Positions 17,767 through 26,844 of a DNA stretch of 64,000 nt are shown here, in pieces; positions within the stretch are counted from its first letter, which is position 1, and every line of letters begins with the position of its first letter. The stretch is taken from positions 1 to 64,000 of the forward strand of contig NZ_JAMYFE010000060.1 of assembly GCF_024129865.1 (NCBI RefSeq), given 5' to 3'. Under the pieces are notes generated by a model, which was not told the DNA's origin, did not search any database, and was given only the letters and a program-made list of their open reading frames with translations. A program made the position numbers and the translations under genes. This DNA is from Stieleria tagensis. GTDB taxonomy: Bacteria > Planctomycetota > Planctomycetia > Pirellulales > Pirellulaceae.

Positions 17767-18720
17767 CTACTTCCTGGATCTGTTCTTCTTCGCGGATTCG
17801 TGCACTCCAGGCTGCCGCACGAACTCTTGCTGAATTTCCGCTTTTCGTTCTTGAACGAGCCGCAGAAATGCATCTCGCGTTGGACTTTCATGATCTTTCT
17901 GGCTGCACATGACCAACGGGATTGGCTCCATCGCTGGCGCGATTGACACGAAGGAAATCTGCTGACTGCGAAGGTTCTGAACGCCTTCGGGCACGATGCT
18001 GATCCCCTGTTCGGCGGCTACCATCGTCAACACGGTGGCCATCAGATCGGCACCCCCAGCGACCTCGGGCGAAAAGCCTGCCGACGAACACGCTGCGATG
18101 ATGTGGTCGTAAAGGCTAATTGCAACAACGCGGTCCAGTAGAACGAATCGCTCTCCGGCAAGATCACTGAGCCGGACTCGCCGGCGTGAGGCAAGCGAGT
18201 GGGTCTCGGCCATGACGGCAAGCAGACGTTCACGAAACAGAATTTCCGTGGCGAGCTCTGGATGGCCCGGCGGCAATGGTCGCGTAAAAGCTACGTTGAT
18301 TTTGCCGCGTTCAAGGGCAGCCAACTGTTTGTCCGGCGTCATCTCGAACATCCGTACGGTGACTTCCGGGTACTGCATTCGAAATCGTCTGATCAGGTCA
18401 GGAAGAAACAACATGGTGGGAGCAGCAAAAAATCCGATGGACAATTCACCGAATTCACCGCGCGATGCACGTAGCGCTTTCAGCTTTGCTGCTTCGGCAG
18501 CCTCCAGGATGGCTTGAGCTTCTTTAAGGAACACGGCCCCGGCCGCTGTCAGACGTACGACTCGTTTATTGCGAAAAAACAGTGGGGTACCGATTTCCCG
18601 CTCCAAATCAGCAATCTGAGTGCTCAGCGCAGGCTGGGCAACCAACGACTTTTCAGCCGCCCTGGAGAAACTCAGCTCAGACGCCACAGCGACGAAATAA
18701 CGAAGATGTCGTAGTTCCAT
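17767..18720 (-). CDS. LysR-family transcriptional regulator
   Basis: From the ATG at 18720 (MELRHLRYFVAVASELSFSRAAE) the protein is 317 residues, the normal LysR length. The winged helix-turn-helix occupies about 1-60 (AAEKSLVAQPALSTQIADLE, then GTPLFFR) and the substrate-binding domain follows from about 90. An in-frame ATG at 18744 would add eight residues and is less typical. It is divergent from the Old Yellow Enzyme gene with a 152-base gap, the usual arrangement of a LysR regulator and its target, so it probably controls that gene and itself. The C-terminus is basic. Effector unknown. Confidence 0.9.
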   Translation of the reverse strand: MELRHLRYFVAVASELSFSRAAEKSLVAQPALSTQIADLEREIGTPLFFRNKRVVRLTAAGAVFLKEAQAILEAAEAAKLKALRASRGEFGELSIGFFAAPTMLFLPDLIRRFRMQYPEVTVRMFEMTPDKQLAALERGKINVAFTRPLPPGHPELATEILFRERLLAVMAETHSLASRRRVRLSDLAGERFVLLDRVVAISLYDHIIAACSSAGFSPEVAGGADLMATVLTMVAAEQGISIVPEGVQNLRSQQISFVSIAPAMEPIPLVMCSQKDHESPTRDAFLRLVQERKAEIQQEFVRQPGVHESAKKNRSRK

Positions 18721-18872
18721 TCGCCCCGTTATACGAAGAAGCAATTACAGATGCAACAATTATGTATTTTACAAATAGACAGATGGTGCCGATAATCCTC
18801 GTGCAACGGCAGCCTTCGGTGAAGTCATCGCAAGGACGCACCACTGGGACACTTACATCCAGAGGATTCGAA

Positions 18873-19970
18873 ATGACGGCAAAACACGATAATGAGACGC
18901 TATTTCGACCACTCCGCATCGGTGCGATCGAACTTCCGCACAGGATTGTGATGGCTCCTTTGACAAGAGCACGTTCCACAGATCGCGTTCCGAATGCATT
19001 GATGGAAGAATACTATTGCCAGCGAAGAAGTGCTGCCCTGATCATCTCGGAAGCGACCGCCATCAGCGAGCAGGGTTATGGCTGGCACGGTGCTCCCGGC
19101 ATCTACACTGCTGAACAAATCGAAGGGTGGAAGCGGATTACCGACGCCGTTCACGCGTCCGGTGGGCGAATGTTTCTGCAACTGTGGCACATGGGCCGAG
19201 TGTCGCACCCGGACTATCAAGGCGGGAACTTGCCCGTTGGTCCCAGTCCGATCGCGGCGACCGGCGAAGCTCACACACCCACTGGCAAGAAACCGTATGT
19301 CGTTCCTCAGGCCTTGAGTGCATCGGAAATTGCAAGCGTCATCGAAGACTATGCCAGGGCAACCGGACGAGCGCGGGATGCGGGATTCGATGGTGTCGAG
19401 ATCCACGGCGCGAATGGATATTTGATCGACCAGTTCTTGCGAGATTCCTCGAACCAACGCGCCGACGAATACGGCGGCTCAATAGAAAATCGCCTGCGGT
19501 TTCTCCGCGAGGTCGTGACGGCAGTCACCAATGCATGGTCGGCGGATCGCACGGGTATTCGCTTGAGTCCCACCATGAGTGGCAATGGGATGGCAGATAG
19601 CGATCCCACTGTATTGTATTCTCGGGCAGCGCAGATGCTTAACAGGTTCCAACTCGCCTACCTGCATATCGCAGAAGCGATCCGACCGGGGCGACTCTAC
19701 AACGCGGATGCCCCCCGCGTGACGCCTTACATCCGAGCCGAGTTTGAAGGCGTGCTATTCGCCAACGGTGGCTACGAAAAAACGACGGCGGCCAATGCGA
19801 TACGAACAAGGGAAGCCGATGCCGTTGTGTTCGGCCAGAAGTTCATCGCGAACCCCGATTTACCCGAACGCCTGAGAGCTGACGCACCGCTCAACGAGCC
19901 TGAAGTTGCGACGTACTATGCACCTGGAGCACACGGCTACACCGACTATCCCTCAATGGTCAAGAGCTGA
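18873..19970 (+). CDS. Old Yellow Enzyme family flavin oxidoreductase (NemA/XenB-like)
   Basis: 365 residues from the ATG at 18873 (MTAKHDNETLFRPLRIG). It binds FMN and reduces alkenes, nitro compounds or quinones with NAD(P)H. Seen: the start LFRPLRIGAIELPHRIVMAPLTRARS, LWHMGRVSHP, the substrate-anion pair H178 and N181 in EIHGANGYLIDQFL, DEYGGSIENRLRF, IRLSP, and the FMN-phosphate region FANGGYE and DAVVFGQKFIANPDLPERL. The frame is open upstream to 18582 but that part runs into the regulator gene, so the shorter start is right. Cytosolic. The neighbouring LysR gene suggests induction by an electrophile. Confidence 0.92.
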   Translation: MTAKHDNETLFRPLRIGAIELPHRIVMAPLTRARSTDRVPNALMEEYYCQRRSAALIISEATAISEQGYGWHGAPGIYTAEQIEGWKRITDAVHASGGRMFLQLWHMGRVSHPDYQGGNLPVGPSPIAATGEAHTPTGKKPYVVPQALSASEIASVIEDYARATGRARDAGFDGVEIHGANGYLIDQFLRDSSNQRADEYGGSIENRLRFLREVVTAVTNAWSADRTGIRLSPTMSGNGMADSDPTVLYSRAAQMLNRFQLAYLHIAEAIRPGRLYNADAPRVTPYIRAEFEGVLFANGGYEKTTAANAIRTREADAVVFGQKFIANPDLPERLRADAPLNEPEVATYYAPGAHGYTDYPSMVKS

Positions 19971-20037
19971 CGGTCGCCATCACTCACTCACCTATCAATT
20001 TCCTGACACGCCCCCGGTTTCAACTCGAAAGTAAATC

Positions 20038-20175
20038 ATGGCAAAACTGATCTGGATTCTCATGGCTCTCGCAGCAGGCTCCGCATTGCCGCTGCAAGGC
20101 GGTGTCAATGCGAAACGTGGAAAAGCGGGATCCAGTCCGGCTCATGCGGCCTGTCGGCTACGCTTGGTATTGTGA
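20038..20175 (+). pseudogene. N-terminal fragment of a DMT-family (YdcZ/DUF606-like) transporter
   Basis: From the ATG at 20038 a 45-residue frame reads MAKLIWILMALAAGSALPLQ, then GGVNAKRGKAGSSPAHA, and stops at 20175. This is the first membrane helix and loop of the YdcZ-type small-drug/metabolite transporters (family pattern: G-x-x-L-P-x-Q-x-G-x-N-x-x-L-G). The remaining helices are absent: 73 bases later the opposite-strand GH32 gene ends. The gene was cut by a deletion or by arrival of the fructan cassette. Confidence 0.6.
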
Positions 20176-20247
20176 AAGGGATTCGAAGTCAGAAAACGCT
20201 TCGCCTTCGCTGGCGAATAGCATTCCAATAATATCGGGAGATAGAAT

Positions 20248-22287
20248 TCACTTTCGCCAAATTGATTTGAGTTGCTGCAGGGTGGTGTCAGTGACTCTTG
20301 CGGATTCGTCGCCGGCAAAGACTTCGATCATCGGCTGATTCGCTGTTGGGAAGATGCGGTCGCTGATGACCGCTTCGCCATCGCCTGCAAAGACTTCGAT
20401 CGACGAACGGTCGACGATGATTTGCAGTGTGATTGCACCATCGATCAGACGGGCTGGTGCCTCGTGGCGTCCGGCAAATGCTTTGTGAAAGTCGACGATT
20501 CCAGATTTCCTTCGATCCACGTAGACGACGCCCGGCTCACGGTCGTAGCCGACCTCCGTAAACTCATCCTCGCCCGTGCGAATCCGAAAGCCACACGATC
20601 GCGCCCCCGCGGGTTGTAAGGTTGTTTCAAGGACAAAGTTCATGTCGGTCAGAGCGCCCGGTTTCGTGACGGCAACGGGAGGCCAGGTCGCCGCATCGGT
20701 GTTTAGACTCAGTGTTTTCACGTCGAGTTGGCGAAGTTCTTTTACTGGTCGCTGCACCAGTGCGTAGATGGAGTCGCCAGTGCTGTCGAACGCCGGCACC
20801 TTACGCAGACTCAACGTACGAGGGATCGACATGCAGCTGCGCCAGGGTGATGTCGGCACTAGGCAAGTTTCCCAGTTGTTCAGCCAGCCAATCCAGATTC
20901 GTCGTCCATCCGATTCCGGAATGTTTGACCAACTGACCGGAGCATAGAAATCTCGGCCAAAGTCGACCCAACGAGCATCCTGGTTGGCGGTGAATGTCGT
21001 GCCGTCAAAGTGCCCGACAAAGTACTCACCTCCGCTGCCACCGGCGATGCTACCGTCACCCATGTCGACTTCCAAAACCCACAACTTTCTTCCCGGCTCA
21101 TTTTCGACAGACAATTCAAACAAGTCGGGACATTCCCAATTCGATTTCCCCGTCGTACCGGCGGGCCCAAAGCGGCTAAGTTCTTCCCAGCTCTTTAAAT
21201 CGCTCGACGCATAGAACATCAGAATCTTGTCGGCAGCCAGTGAAACGACCATGACCCAACGATTGCTGGGTGCATGCCAGAAGACTTTTGGGTCACGAAA
21301 ATCAGGAATGTTATTGTCCAGGACCGGATTCTCGGCGTATTGAGTCCAAGTGCGGCCATCATCGGTACTGTACGCCAAATTCTGAACCTGTTTGCCGTGA
21401 CCATGGCCGGTGTAAACAGCAACCATTGGCGGTTTTTTGCCATCGCCGAATCCGGACGTGTTCTTGTGATCGACAACGCAGCAACCGCTGAACGCCATCA
21501 CGCCATCTTCTTCAGGGATCGCCAGCGGCAAGTGCTTCCAATGGATCAGGTCTCGGCTGACAGCATGCCCCCAACTCATGTGGCCCCACGAATTGCCCGC
21601 TGGGTTGTACTGGTAAAACAAGTGATATTCACCGTTATGAAACACCAGCCCGTTGGGGTCATTCATCCAGTTGATTTCCGGAGTGAAATGCACCTGCGGA
21701 CGAAGCGGTTCATTCAGATAAACAGCGGATTGTCGGTATTCGGCAAGCTTGTATTGGAGGTCGAATCGCTTGGGCGGCAGATCTGTCTGGATGATGTGAT
21801 CAACGGCGATGTGCCCCCATCCGCCGGTCGCCCTGTCGAATATCCTGAGTCGGGCCTGCTTGCCTGACAACTCGGACACGTCCCAGGATGACCACTCGAG
21901 TTCTTCCGATTCCGATCCCGTTGCGGCGCGCAGGCGTTTTCCATCCACCAGCAATTCGATGCCGACCGTTTCTTTATGCGGACCGCCCCCAACCAGGAAT
22001 GCGATGTAAGAACGCTGGATCGTGATTTCGGCGCTCGTAGCAGTTCCAACCGACGCATCACCTCCGTGAAAGGTGTTCACCAATCCACTGCCTCGAAATC
22101 CGGAGACCGCCTGTTGGTTTGCCAGTGTTCCGCTAGCCGGTGCGTCACCGAATGCTTCGCCAGTGATGGTCCAACCTTCATACGATCTCGATTCGAAATC
22201 GGCTACTAAAAGGTCCTCGGCCCGCATCGGTCCCCGGCCTGCGATGAGACACAACACAGAAAATGCGAAGAAATACTGAAGCTTCAT
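20248..22287 (-). CDS. Exported GH32 fructan hydrolase (levanase/exo-inulinase type)
   Basis: 679 residues with a signal peptide (about 1-23). Residues of about 28-168 form an N-terminal beta-sandwich (ADFESRSYEGWTITGEAFG ... DHIIQTD) like the CBM66-type module of bacterial levanases. The GH32 five-blade propeller starts near 200: nucleophile Asp210 in WMNDPNG, then FRDPKVFW (transition-state Asp) and WECPDLF (acid/base Glu). A C-terminal beta-sandwich ends in DRSSIEVFAGDGEAVISDRIFP, typical of the family. It hydrolyses beta-fructosyl bonds in levan, inulin or sucrose, outside the cytoplasm. It lies 39 bases after the sugar porter gene on the same strand, so the two form a fructan-use operon. 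Confidence 0.93.
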   Translation of the reverse strand: MKLQYFFAFSVLCLIAGRGPMRAEDLLVADFESRSYEGWTITGEAFGDAPASGTLANQQAVSGFRGSGLVNTFHGGDASVGTATSAEITIQRSYIAFLVGGGPHKETVGIELLVDGKRLRAATGSESEELEWSSWDVSELSGKQARLRIFDRATGGWGHIAVDHIIQTDLPPKRFDLQYKLAEYRQSAVYLNEPLRPQVHFTPEINWMNDPNGLVFHNGEYHLFYQYNPAGNSWGHMSWGHAVSRDLIHWKHLPLAIPEEDGVMAFSGCCVVDHKNTSGFGDGKKPPMVAVYTGHGHGKQVQNLAYSTDDGRTWTQYAENPVLDNNIPDFRDPKVFWHAPSNRWVMVVSLAADKILMFYASSDLKSWEELSRFGPAGTTGKSNWECPDLFELSVENEPGRKLWVLEVDMGDGSIAGGSGGEYFVGHFDGTTFTANQDARWVDFGRDFYAPVSWSNIPESDGRRIWIGWLNNWETCLVPTSPWRSCMSIPRTLSLRKVPAFDSTGDSIYALVQRPVKELRQLDVKTLSLNTDAATWPPVAVTKPGALTDMNFVLETTLQPAGARSCGFRIRTGEDEFTEVGYDREPGVVYVDRRKSGIVDFHKAFAGRHEAPARLIDGAITLQIIVDRSSIEVFAGDGEAVISDRIFPTANQPMIEVFAGDESARVTDTTLQQLKSIWRK

Positions 22288-22326
22288 GAGAAATTTCTAA
22301 ATTTTGGATACACGCAGGATGCCGTT

Positions 22327-23655
22327 TCATTCCGCTATCCCAAGGTCGTGTTCAATTTGCTCCAGGGGACGCCCCTTGGTTTCCGGCACCATGGTTTTCA
22401 CCCAGAGAAGTTGCAATACCATCATCAAGCAGAAGAAAGAGAAAACGTACCCGGGAGCAAAAGCGGTGACCATCGATGGAAAGAACATCGTGAGCAACGC
22501 CGCGAAAATCCAGTGCGTAAAACTGCCGAGCGATTGTCCCTGGGCGCGGTGACGATTAGGAAAGATCTCGGAAATAAATACCCAGATCACCGCACCTTGG
22601 CCCACCGCGTGTGCCGCGATGAACGCAAAGATGCAAGCCGGTACAATGGCATAGCTCTCCGTGAAGAACGCCCACGCGCAAAGTCCCAACGACGCGATGT
22701 AACCGAATGATCCGATGGTAAGCAGCGTCCTGCGGCCCAGACGGTCGATTAGCCACAAACCGATGAAAGTGAAGATCAAGTTGGTAACACCGATACCAAT
22801 AGACTGTAGCAGTGCCGCCTGCGCGCCCAAACCAGTCAATTCAAAAATGCGAGGTGCGAAATACAGAATGGCATTAATGCCGGATAACTGATTGAAGAAA
22901 GCGATCAGAAACGCGAGTAGGATCGGAGTCTTGAGACGTGCCGTCCAGAATCCACTGGTGCTGGATGCTTCATGAGCAACCGCTGAGATCTCTTCCACCT
23001 TCGCTTGGATGTCCCCCTCCAGTGCGTCCGGATGGATCAACCGCAAAACCGCGGCACCACCCTTGCGATCTTCTTTGTAACCGATCAACCAGCGCGGGCT
23101 CTCGGGCAAACCAAAGCACATGACACTGTAGATTAAGGCCGGAATCGCTTCGACCCCAAGCATCCAACGCCAAGCGTTTTCGCCCGTTCTGCCGATCAGC
23201 ATGTTGGAAACAAACGCAACTAGAATTCCAAACACGATGTTGAATTGAAACATGCCCGCTAGGCGACCTCGATGCTCTGGCGGCGCGATCTCGGCGATGT
23301 ATAAAGGCGCGGCAACGGTCGAAATACCAACGCCCAGTCCGCCAATAAAACGAGCGACCATGAAGGAGTAAAAATCGTTCGCGAGGGCAGACCAAATCGC
23401 CGACACAAAGTACAAGATTCCGATCCAAAGCAGCGTCTTCTTGCGGCCGAAATGGTCTGTCGGCCAGCTGCCCAGCAGCGAACCAATGACGGTGCCCCAG
23501 AGCGCCATGCTCATTGCCAGCCCATGATGGAAATCGCCCAGCTCCCATAGCGACTGAATCGTTTTTTCCGCTCCCGAGATCACCACGGTGTCGAAACCGA
23601 ACAGGAAGCCGGCCAGTGCCGCAGTGAGTGACCAATAGAAGAGTCGTTGATTCAA
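22327..23655 (-). CDS. MFS sugar porter (sugar:H+ symporter family)
   Basis: 442 residues with twelve predicted membrane helices. Sugar-porter signatures are clear: FLFGFDTVVISGA in helix 1, DHFGRKKTL after helix 2, RFIGGLGVGISTVAAPLYIAE followed by PPEHRGRL, INAILYFAP in helix 7, DRLGRRTLL, and PETKGRPLEQIE at the C-terminus. The family includes XylE and AraE. It is the first gene of the operon with the GH32 enzyme, so fructose or a short fructan is the likely cargo. Inner membrane. No regulator is attached to the operon. Confidence 0.93.
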   Translation of the reverse strand: MNQRLFYWSLTAALAGFLFGFDTVVISGAEKTIQSLWELGDFHHGLAMSMALWGTVIGSLLGSWPTDHFGRKKTLLWIGILYFVSAIWSALANDFYSFMVARFIGGLGVGISTVAAPLYIAEIAPPEHRGRLAGMFQFNIVFGILVAFVSNMLIGRTGENAWRWMLGVEAIPALIYSVMCFGLPESPRWLIGYKEDRKGGAAVLRLIHPDALEGDIQAKVEEISAVAHEASSTSGFWTARLKTPILLAFLIAFFNQLSGINAILYFAPRIFELTGLGAQAALLQSIGIGVTNLIFTFIGLWLIDRLGRRTLLTIGSFGYIASLGLCAWAFFTESYAIVPACIFAFIAAHAVGQGAVIWVFISEIFPNRHRAQGQSLGSFTHWIFAALLTMFFPSMVTAFAPGYVFSFFCLMMVLQLLWVKTMVPETKGRPLEQIEHDLGIAE

Positions 23656-23799
23656 GATTCGGCGCCCTGATTGCGGTTTGCGATGAATTTCAATTGTATT
23701 GTGGTATGTTTCGTTTCAAACATCTCTCGCTACGCTTTTCGTAACTGTTCACGGTTCGGCGCGTACGTTGAGCCAGCTGACTTGTACTGCTGAACCATT

Positions 23800-24411
23800 T
23801 TAGCCGGCGGAGAACAAGGGTGGCGGACGCTCGCTGCGAAAAAAGTGCTCGAGCGAACTTCGCAAGACGTCAAGTAGCGATTTGTCGTGTTCTGAACACG
23901 TCGCCATGACAGTTCAGATCCGTTCGAGCCAACGTTGTCCGCCTTCGCTCTGGCTGCCCTGGGGCACCTTGCGATCAATCACCCAACTCGTCACGCCGAT
24001 GAGTGACACTGAACATGTCCCGGATCGCATCGATGTTCGGTGGTTTCGGTGCGGCTTACAATTTCGATCTGCTGGACGGTGGACACAGGGTTCTCGTGGT
24101 CGCTCGTCACTGGCCCACCACAGCACGGGCACTGCTGGTAGGCATACTGCGTCAACCAACCCAGTTCGTCTTCGAGAAGTGCTGGTCGGATCGTCCGCTG
24201 ACGGACTTTCTGGCCGCCCTTTTTGCGTTTGCCGGGGAGACCTTCAAGGCCGGTTGGGTTTGACGATGCCCGAGGATGGCGGCTTGGAATTATTGGTAGA
24301 GTTCTTCATCGCAGCAGCCAACTTCCGCTCCAACTCATCAAACCATGCCGACAGATCCGCGAGTGCCTTTTCAAGACGCTCGCAATTCAGACATCCGTTC
24401 CCATTGCTCAT
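23800..24411 (-). pseudogene. Decayed IS66-type transposase
   Basis: Reading left from the ATG at 24411: MSNGNGCLNCERLEKALADL, then RKLAAAMKNSTNNSKPPSSG, which is the N-terminal coiled coil and K-N-S-x-x-S-K-P-P-S-S box of IS66 TnpC; a stop follows. In the next frame: KRKKGGQK, AYQQCPCCGG (zinc finger) and QQIEIV...TETTEHR. The whole DDE core is missing. The C-terminal part then appears (GQRWLERI-stop-TVMATC, DVLRSSLEHFF, PPPLFSAG) and ends at 23800. At least two frameshifts or stops and one large deletion are visible. No terminal repeats or partner genes were found. Confidence 0.75.
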
Positions 24412-24510
24412 GTCCGCCAGGTTTAGCCGACACCCGAAAATCCAAGAACATCAGTTTCAAATCCGTGAACAGCTACCTTCTTTAAAGGCGTCCCACCGCG
24501 CAGGCACAAC

Positions 24511-24541
24511 CGATCGGTTTGGTCGGACCGTTGACCGATCG
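24511..24541 (+). promoter_or_regulatory. Orphan TTGGTCGGACC element within an 8-bp inverted repeat
   Basis: TTGGTCGGACC at 24519-24529 matches the elements upstream of the His/Cys-rich genes and is flanked by CGATCGGT (24511-24518) and its exact complement ACCGATCG (24534-24541). On its plus-strand side no gene follows: 24542-24707 is empty and then the first paralogue ends. It may be the leftover control region of a lost gene. Confidence 0.4.
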
Positions 24542-24707
24542 CACCGCGCGCGGCGGGACGTATGGGGTCGTTAGCCCACCTGGCGTCTGCGGCAAGGCGC
24601 GGATCGTCAGACAGTGGATTCAAAACGTGGTGGAATGATCTATGAAAGGCTTCTAGAGAGTCGGACAAGACAGGCTGGTGACCTATCCCGCGCGAAACAG
24701 CCAGAAC

Positions 24708-25142
24708 CTAGACCAGGATCGGCGGACCGCGAGGATGCGCGATCAAAAGAGATGCCGACGCGAAGACGGTGTCGGCAGACAAAGCAACGGACTGTGATAC
24801 ACGACCAGTCGCAAGCGGAACAGACAGTTCCCAAACCACGCCACAGGGACTCACCAGCGACTGACAAATTATGCAGTCATCCGAATCGTGCTCGCGATGC
24901 GAGCCGCAATCATCCCCGAGTTGCAAGTGATTTGGGCCAGCCGATGCAACCACTTCATCATCGTGATGATGGCAACAGTGCGAACAAGCCGACACCGTTT
25001 CCTGGCTGAGAGCGGCAACTTCGTCGGCTTTCGAGTGAGAGTGCCCGTCGCAGGTGGCCACGTGCAACCAGGCTGGTGCATGCCCAAAGGCAATTACACA
25101 GCACAGAATGCTCGATAGAATAGGCCGAACCGGCGAAGCCAT
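24708..25142 (-). CDS. Small exported His/Cys-rich protein, paralogue 1 (DUF2946-like layout)
   Basis: 144 residues from the ATG at 25142 (an upstream in-frame codon at 25175 would overlap the shared control element). It has a hydrophobic N-terminal segment (SSILCCVIAFGHAPAWLHVA), a His/Cys/acid-rich middle (CSHCCHHHDDE, then HREHDSDDCIICQS), a less polar C-terminal third and a final HPRGPPILV. Two nearby genes share this plan, including AWLHVA, C-x-I-C-Q-S and RGPP. The layout recalls DUF2946 proteins (N-terminal anchor, His-rich loop, CxxC, C-terminal PRxPP). Metal binding outside the membrane is the likely role but is inference. It is the last gene on the minus strand after the PQQ-propeller gene. 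Confidence 0.65.
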   Translation of the reverse strand: MASPVRPILSSILCCVIAFGHAPAWLHVATCDGHSHSKADEVAALSQETVSACSHCCHHHDDEVVASAGPNHLQLGDDCGSHREHDSDDCIICQSLVSPCGVVWELSVPLATGRVSQSVALSADTVFASASLLIAHPRGPPILV

Positions 25143-25178
25143 GACGACGTTCGTTTCAAAGAGTTTGAGTTGCAAAAT

Positions 25179-25189
25179 GGTCCGACCAA
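25179..25189 (-). promoter_or_regulatory. TTGGTCGGACC element upstream of paralogue 1
   Basis: On the minus strand TTGGTCGGACC ends 36 bases before the ATG at 25142 and is followed by ATTTTGCAACTC. The same word precedes paralogues 2 and 3. The core GGTC-G-GACC is an odd-length palindrome, as for a regulator-binding site. Confidence 0.5.
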
Positions 25190-25281
25190 AGACGATTGCT
25201 GCTGATTACGATGACTGCAACCGTTCGGTTCGTCAAGATGGTCGGGAAAGTTATCGAGAATTCGTTACTCGTCGATTCGAT

Positions 25282-26826
25282 TCAGCTGCCGATCGCGAAT
25301 AGACGTGTGCCGGTGCGGACGATGATGTGCCCATCGGATGCGGCAACGCCATAAACGATTGGGTCTCGGGACGTCGCAGCAGAATCTTTACGACGCTCGG
25401 CGAAACTTGCTGCCATCGCGTCAATTTCACTGGCATCAAGCTTGCCATCGCCATTGGTATCCACCCGTGAGAGCATCGGCCGAATCCGTTCGGAGATTTC
25501 GTCGCCTTGGAGGACACCGTCACCATTTGCATCGCCAGCTTTCATCCTTGCAGCCATGCCGCCGCCGGGACCGCCCGACGACGACGAGTCCTGTTCGTGT
25601 GATGAGTCCCGCGCGGTTTCGGTATAGGTTTCAGGCTTGGGTGGATCCTCTGAATTCCAGAGCGAATGGGTTGCCAACGTTTTATGCTCTGGACCCGCGA
25701 TCACGACGTGGCAGCGACCGTTCTTGCAGAAGAAATACAAACGGTTTCCGCTAACGATTGGAGTTGCCCAACAGTCGCTACCCAGACGCTTGCGGTAGGC
25801 GACTTCGCCGGACACGACGTTCAAGCAATGCAGCACATTGGCTTTACTAAGAAAATACGCAAACCCGTCCACGATCACAGGGCTAGCGTATTCGCAAATC
25901 GCCTTGTCGGCCCGCCATAGGACTCGCGGTTTTCCATCGCTGATTTGCGACAGATCCAAACAGCAATTCGATTGCATCGCGCCGTCCTCGGCAAACTCCG
26001 GCAACCTGGCACCAACGACCAGATAATTGCCGGAAACGGTTGGGGAGGGCACCGAATTGCCTTCGATTCCCTCCATCATCCATAACATTTCACCGCTGGC
26101 GACGTCGTAACCCGCCACGGTTCCTCCGCTGCTGACGATGACTTGTTGCTGCCCGTCGACATCGGCGACGATTGGCGACGACCACGACTTTGACGACGGG
26201 CGATCGACGCTCCAAGTCGTCTCACCGGACGCCTTTTCGATCGCCAGCAAGAACGACGGACCACCGTGCTCCAAGTTCAAAAAAACGTGTGTTTCATTTT
26301 GAGCCAGTGAGGAACCGATCCCGTGGGAGTTGTCGAACTTGCCGGTGGCACTGGATTCGTCCCTTGCCCAAAGCTTCTGACCGTGCAAATCAACGGCCAC
26401 AAAATCGCCTGTTTCAAAGAAAGCATAGACGCCGCGTTCGTCAACAACGGGTGTCGGTGCCGCTCGCGCGTTCATGTAATTCGACGGGTGCCCGTGAGTC
26501 GAATCGTGTTGATACGACCACCGCAGCTCACCGGATTTCAGTTCATGGCACTCGATCAGGCAGGTCTCGCACATTGGACCAATCACGCTGGTCGTGAAAA
26601 TCAGCCCGCTGTGAATAACGGGTGATGACTGGCCGTACCCTTGCGTTTCAGTCTGCCAAGCAATGCCGCTACTGGAGGACCACTGCGTTGGCAGCGGTTC
26701 GCTGACCCGCGAGTTTCCGCCGTTGCGAAAGGAGGGCCAATCGGCTGACGCGGGCGACAAGCACAAGATGACGGCGATGCAACTCGCCACGGTTCTGATT
26801 CCGTTGCAGGATTGATGATGATTCAT
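25282..26826 (-). CDS. Exported PQQ-type beta-propeller protein with C-terminal EF-hands
   Basis: 514 residues. The signal peptide is at about 1-28 (ASCIAVILCLSPASADW). Residues 29-410 are repeated propeller blades (WPSFRNGGNSRVSE, GQSSPVIHSGLIFTT, SGELRWSYQHD, KLWARDESSATGKFDNSHG, WSSPIVADVDGQQQVIVSSGG, YKRLGSDCWATPIVSGNRLYF), the PQQ-like outer-membrane family common in planctomycetes. Near 435-475 two calcium loops occur (DANGDGVLQGDE, DTNGDGKLDASE), inserted before a last propeller strand. There is no sign of bound PQQ enzyme activity, so a scaffold or binding role is likely. It follows the small lipoprotein gene by 18 bases and precedes paralogue 1. Confidence 0.85.
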   Translation of the reverse strand: MNHHQSCNGIRTVASCIAVILCLSPASADWPSFRNGGNSRVSEPLPTQWSSSSGIAWQTETQGYGQSSPVIHSGLIFTTSVIGPMCETCLIECHELKSGELRWSYQHDSTHGHPSNYMNARAAPTPVVDERGVYAFFETGDFVAVDLHGQKLWARDESSATGKFDNSHGIGSSLAQNETHVFLNLEHGGPSFLLAIEKASGETTWSVDRPSSKSWSSPIVADVDGQQQVIVSSGGTVAGYDVASGEMLWMMEGIEGNSVPSPTVSGNYLVVGARLPEFAEDGAMQSNCCLDLSQISDGKPRVLWRADKAICEYASPVIVDGFAYFLSKANVLHCLNVVSGEVAYRKRLGSDCWATPIVSGNRLYFFCKNGRCHVVIAGPEHKTLATHSLWNSEDPPKPETYTETARDSSHEQDSSSSGGPGGGMAARMKAGDANGDGVLQGDEISERIRPMLSRVDTNGDGKLDASEIDAMAASFAERRKDSAATSRDPIVYGVAASDGHIIVRTGTRLFAIGS

Positions 26827-26844
26827 TTTGAGTGATTCTCGATT

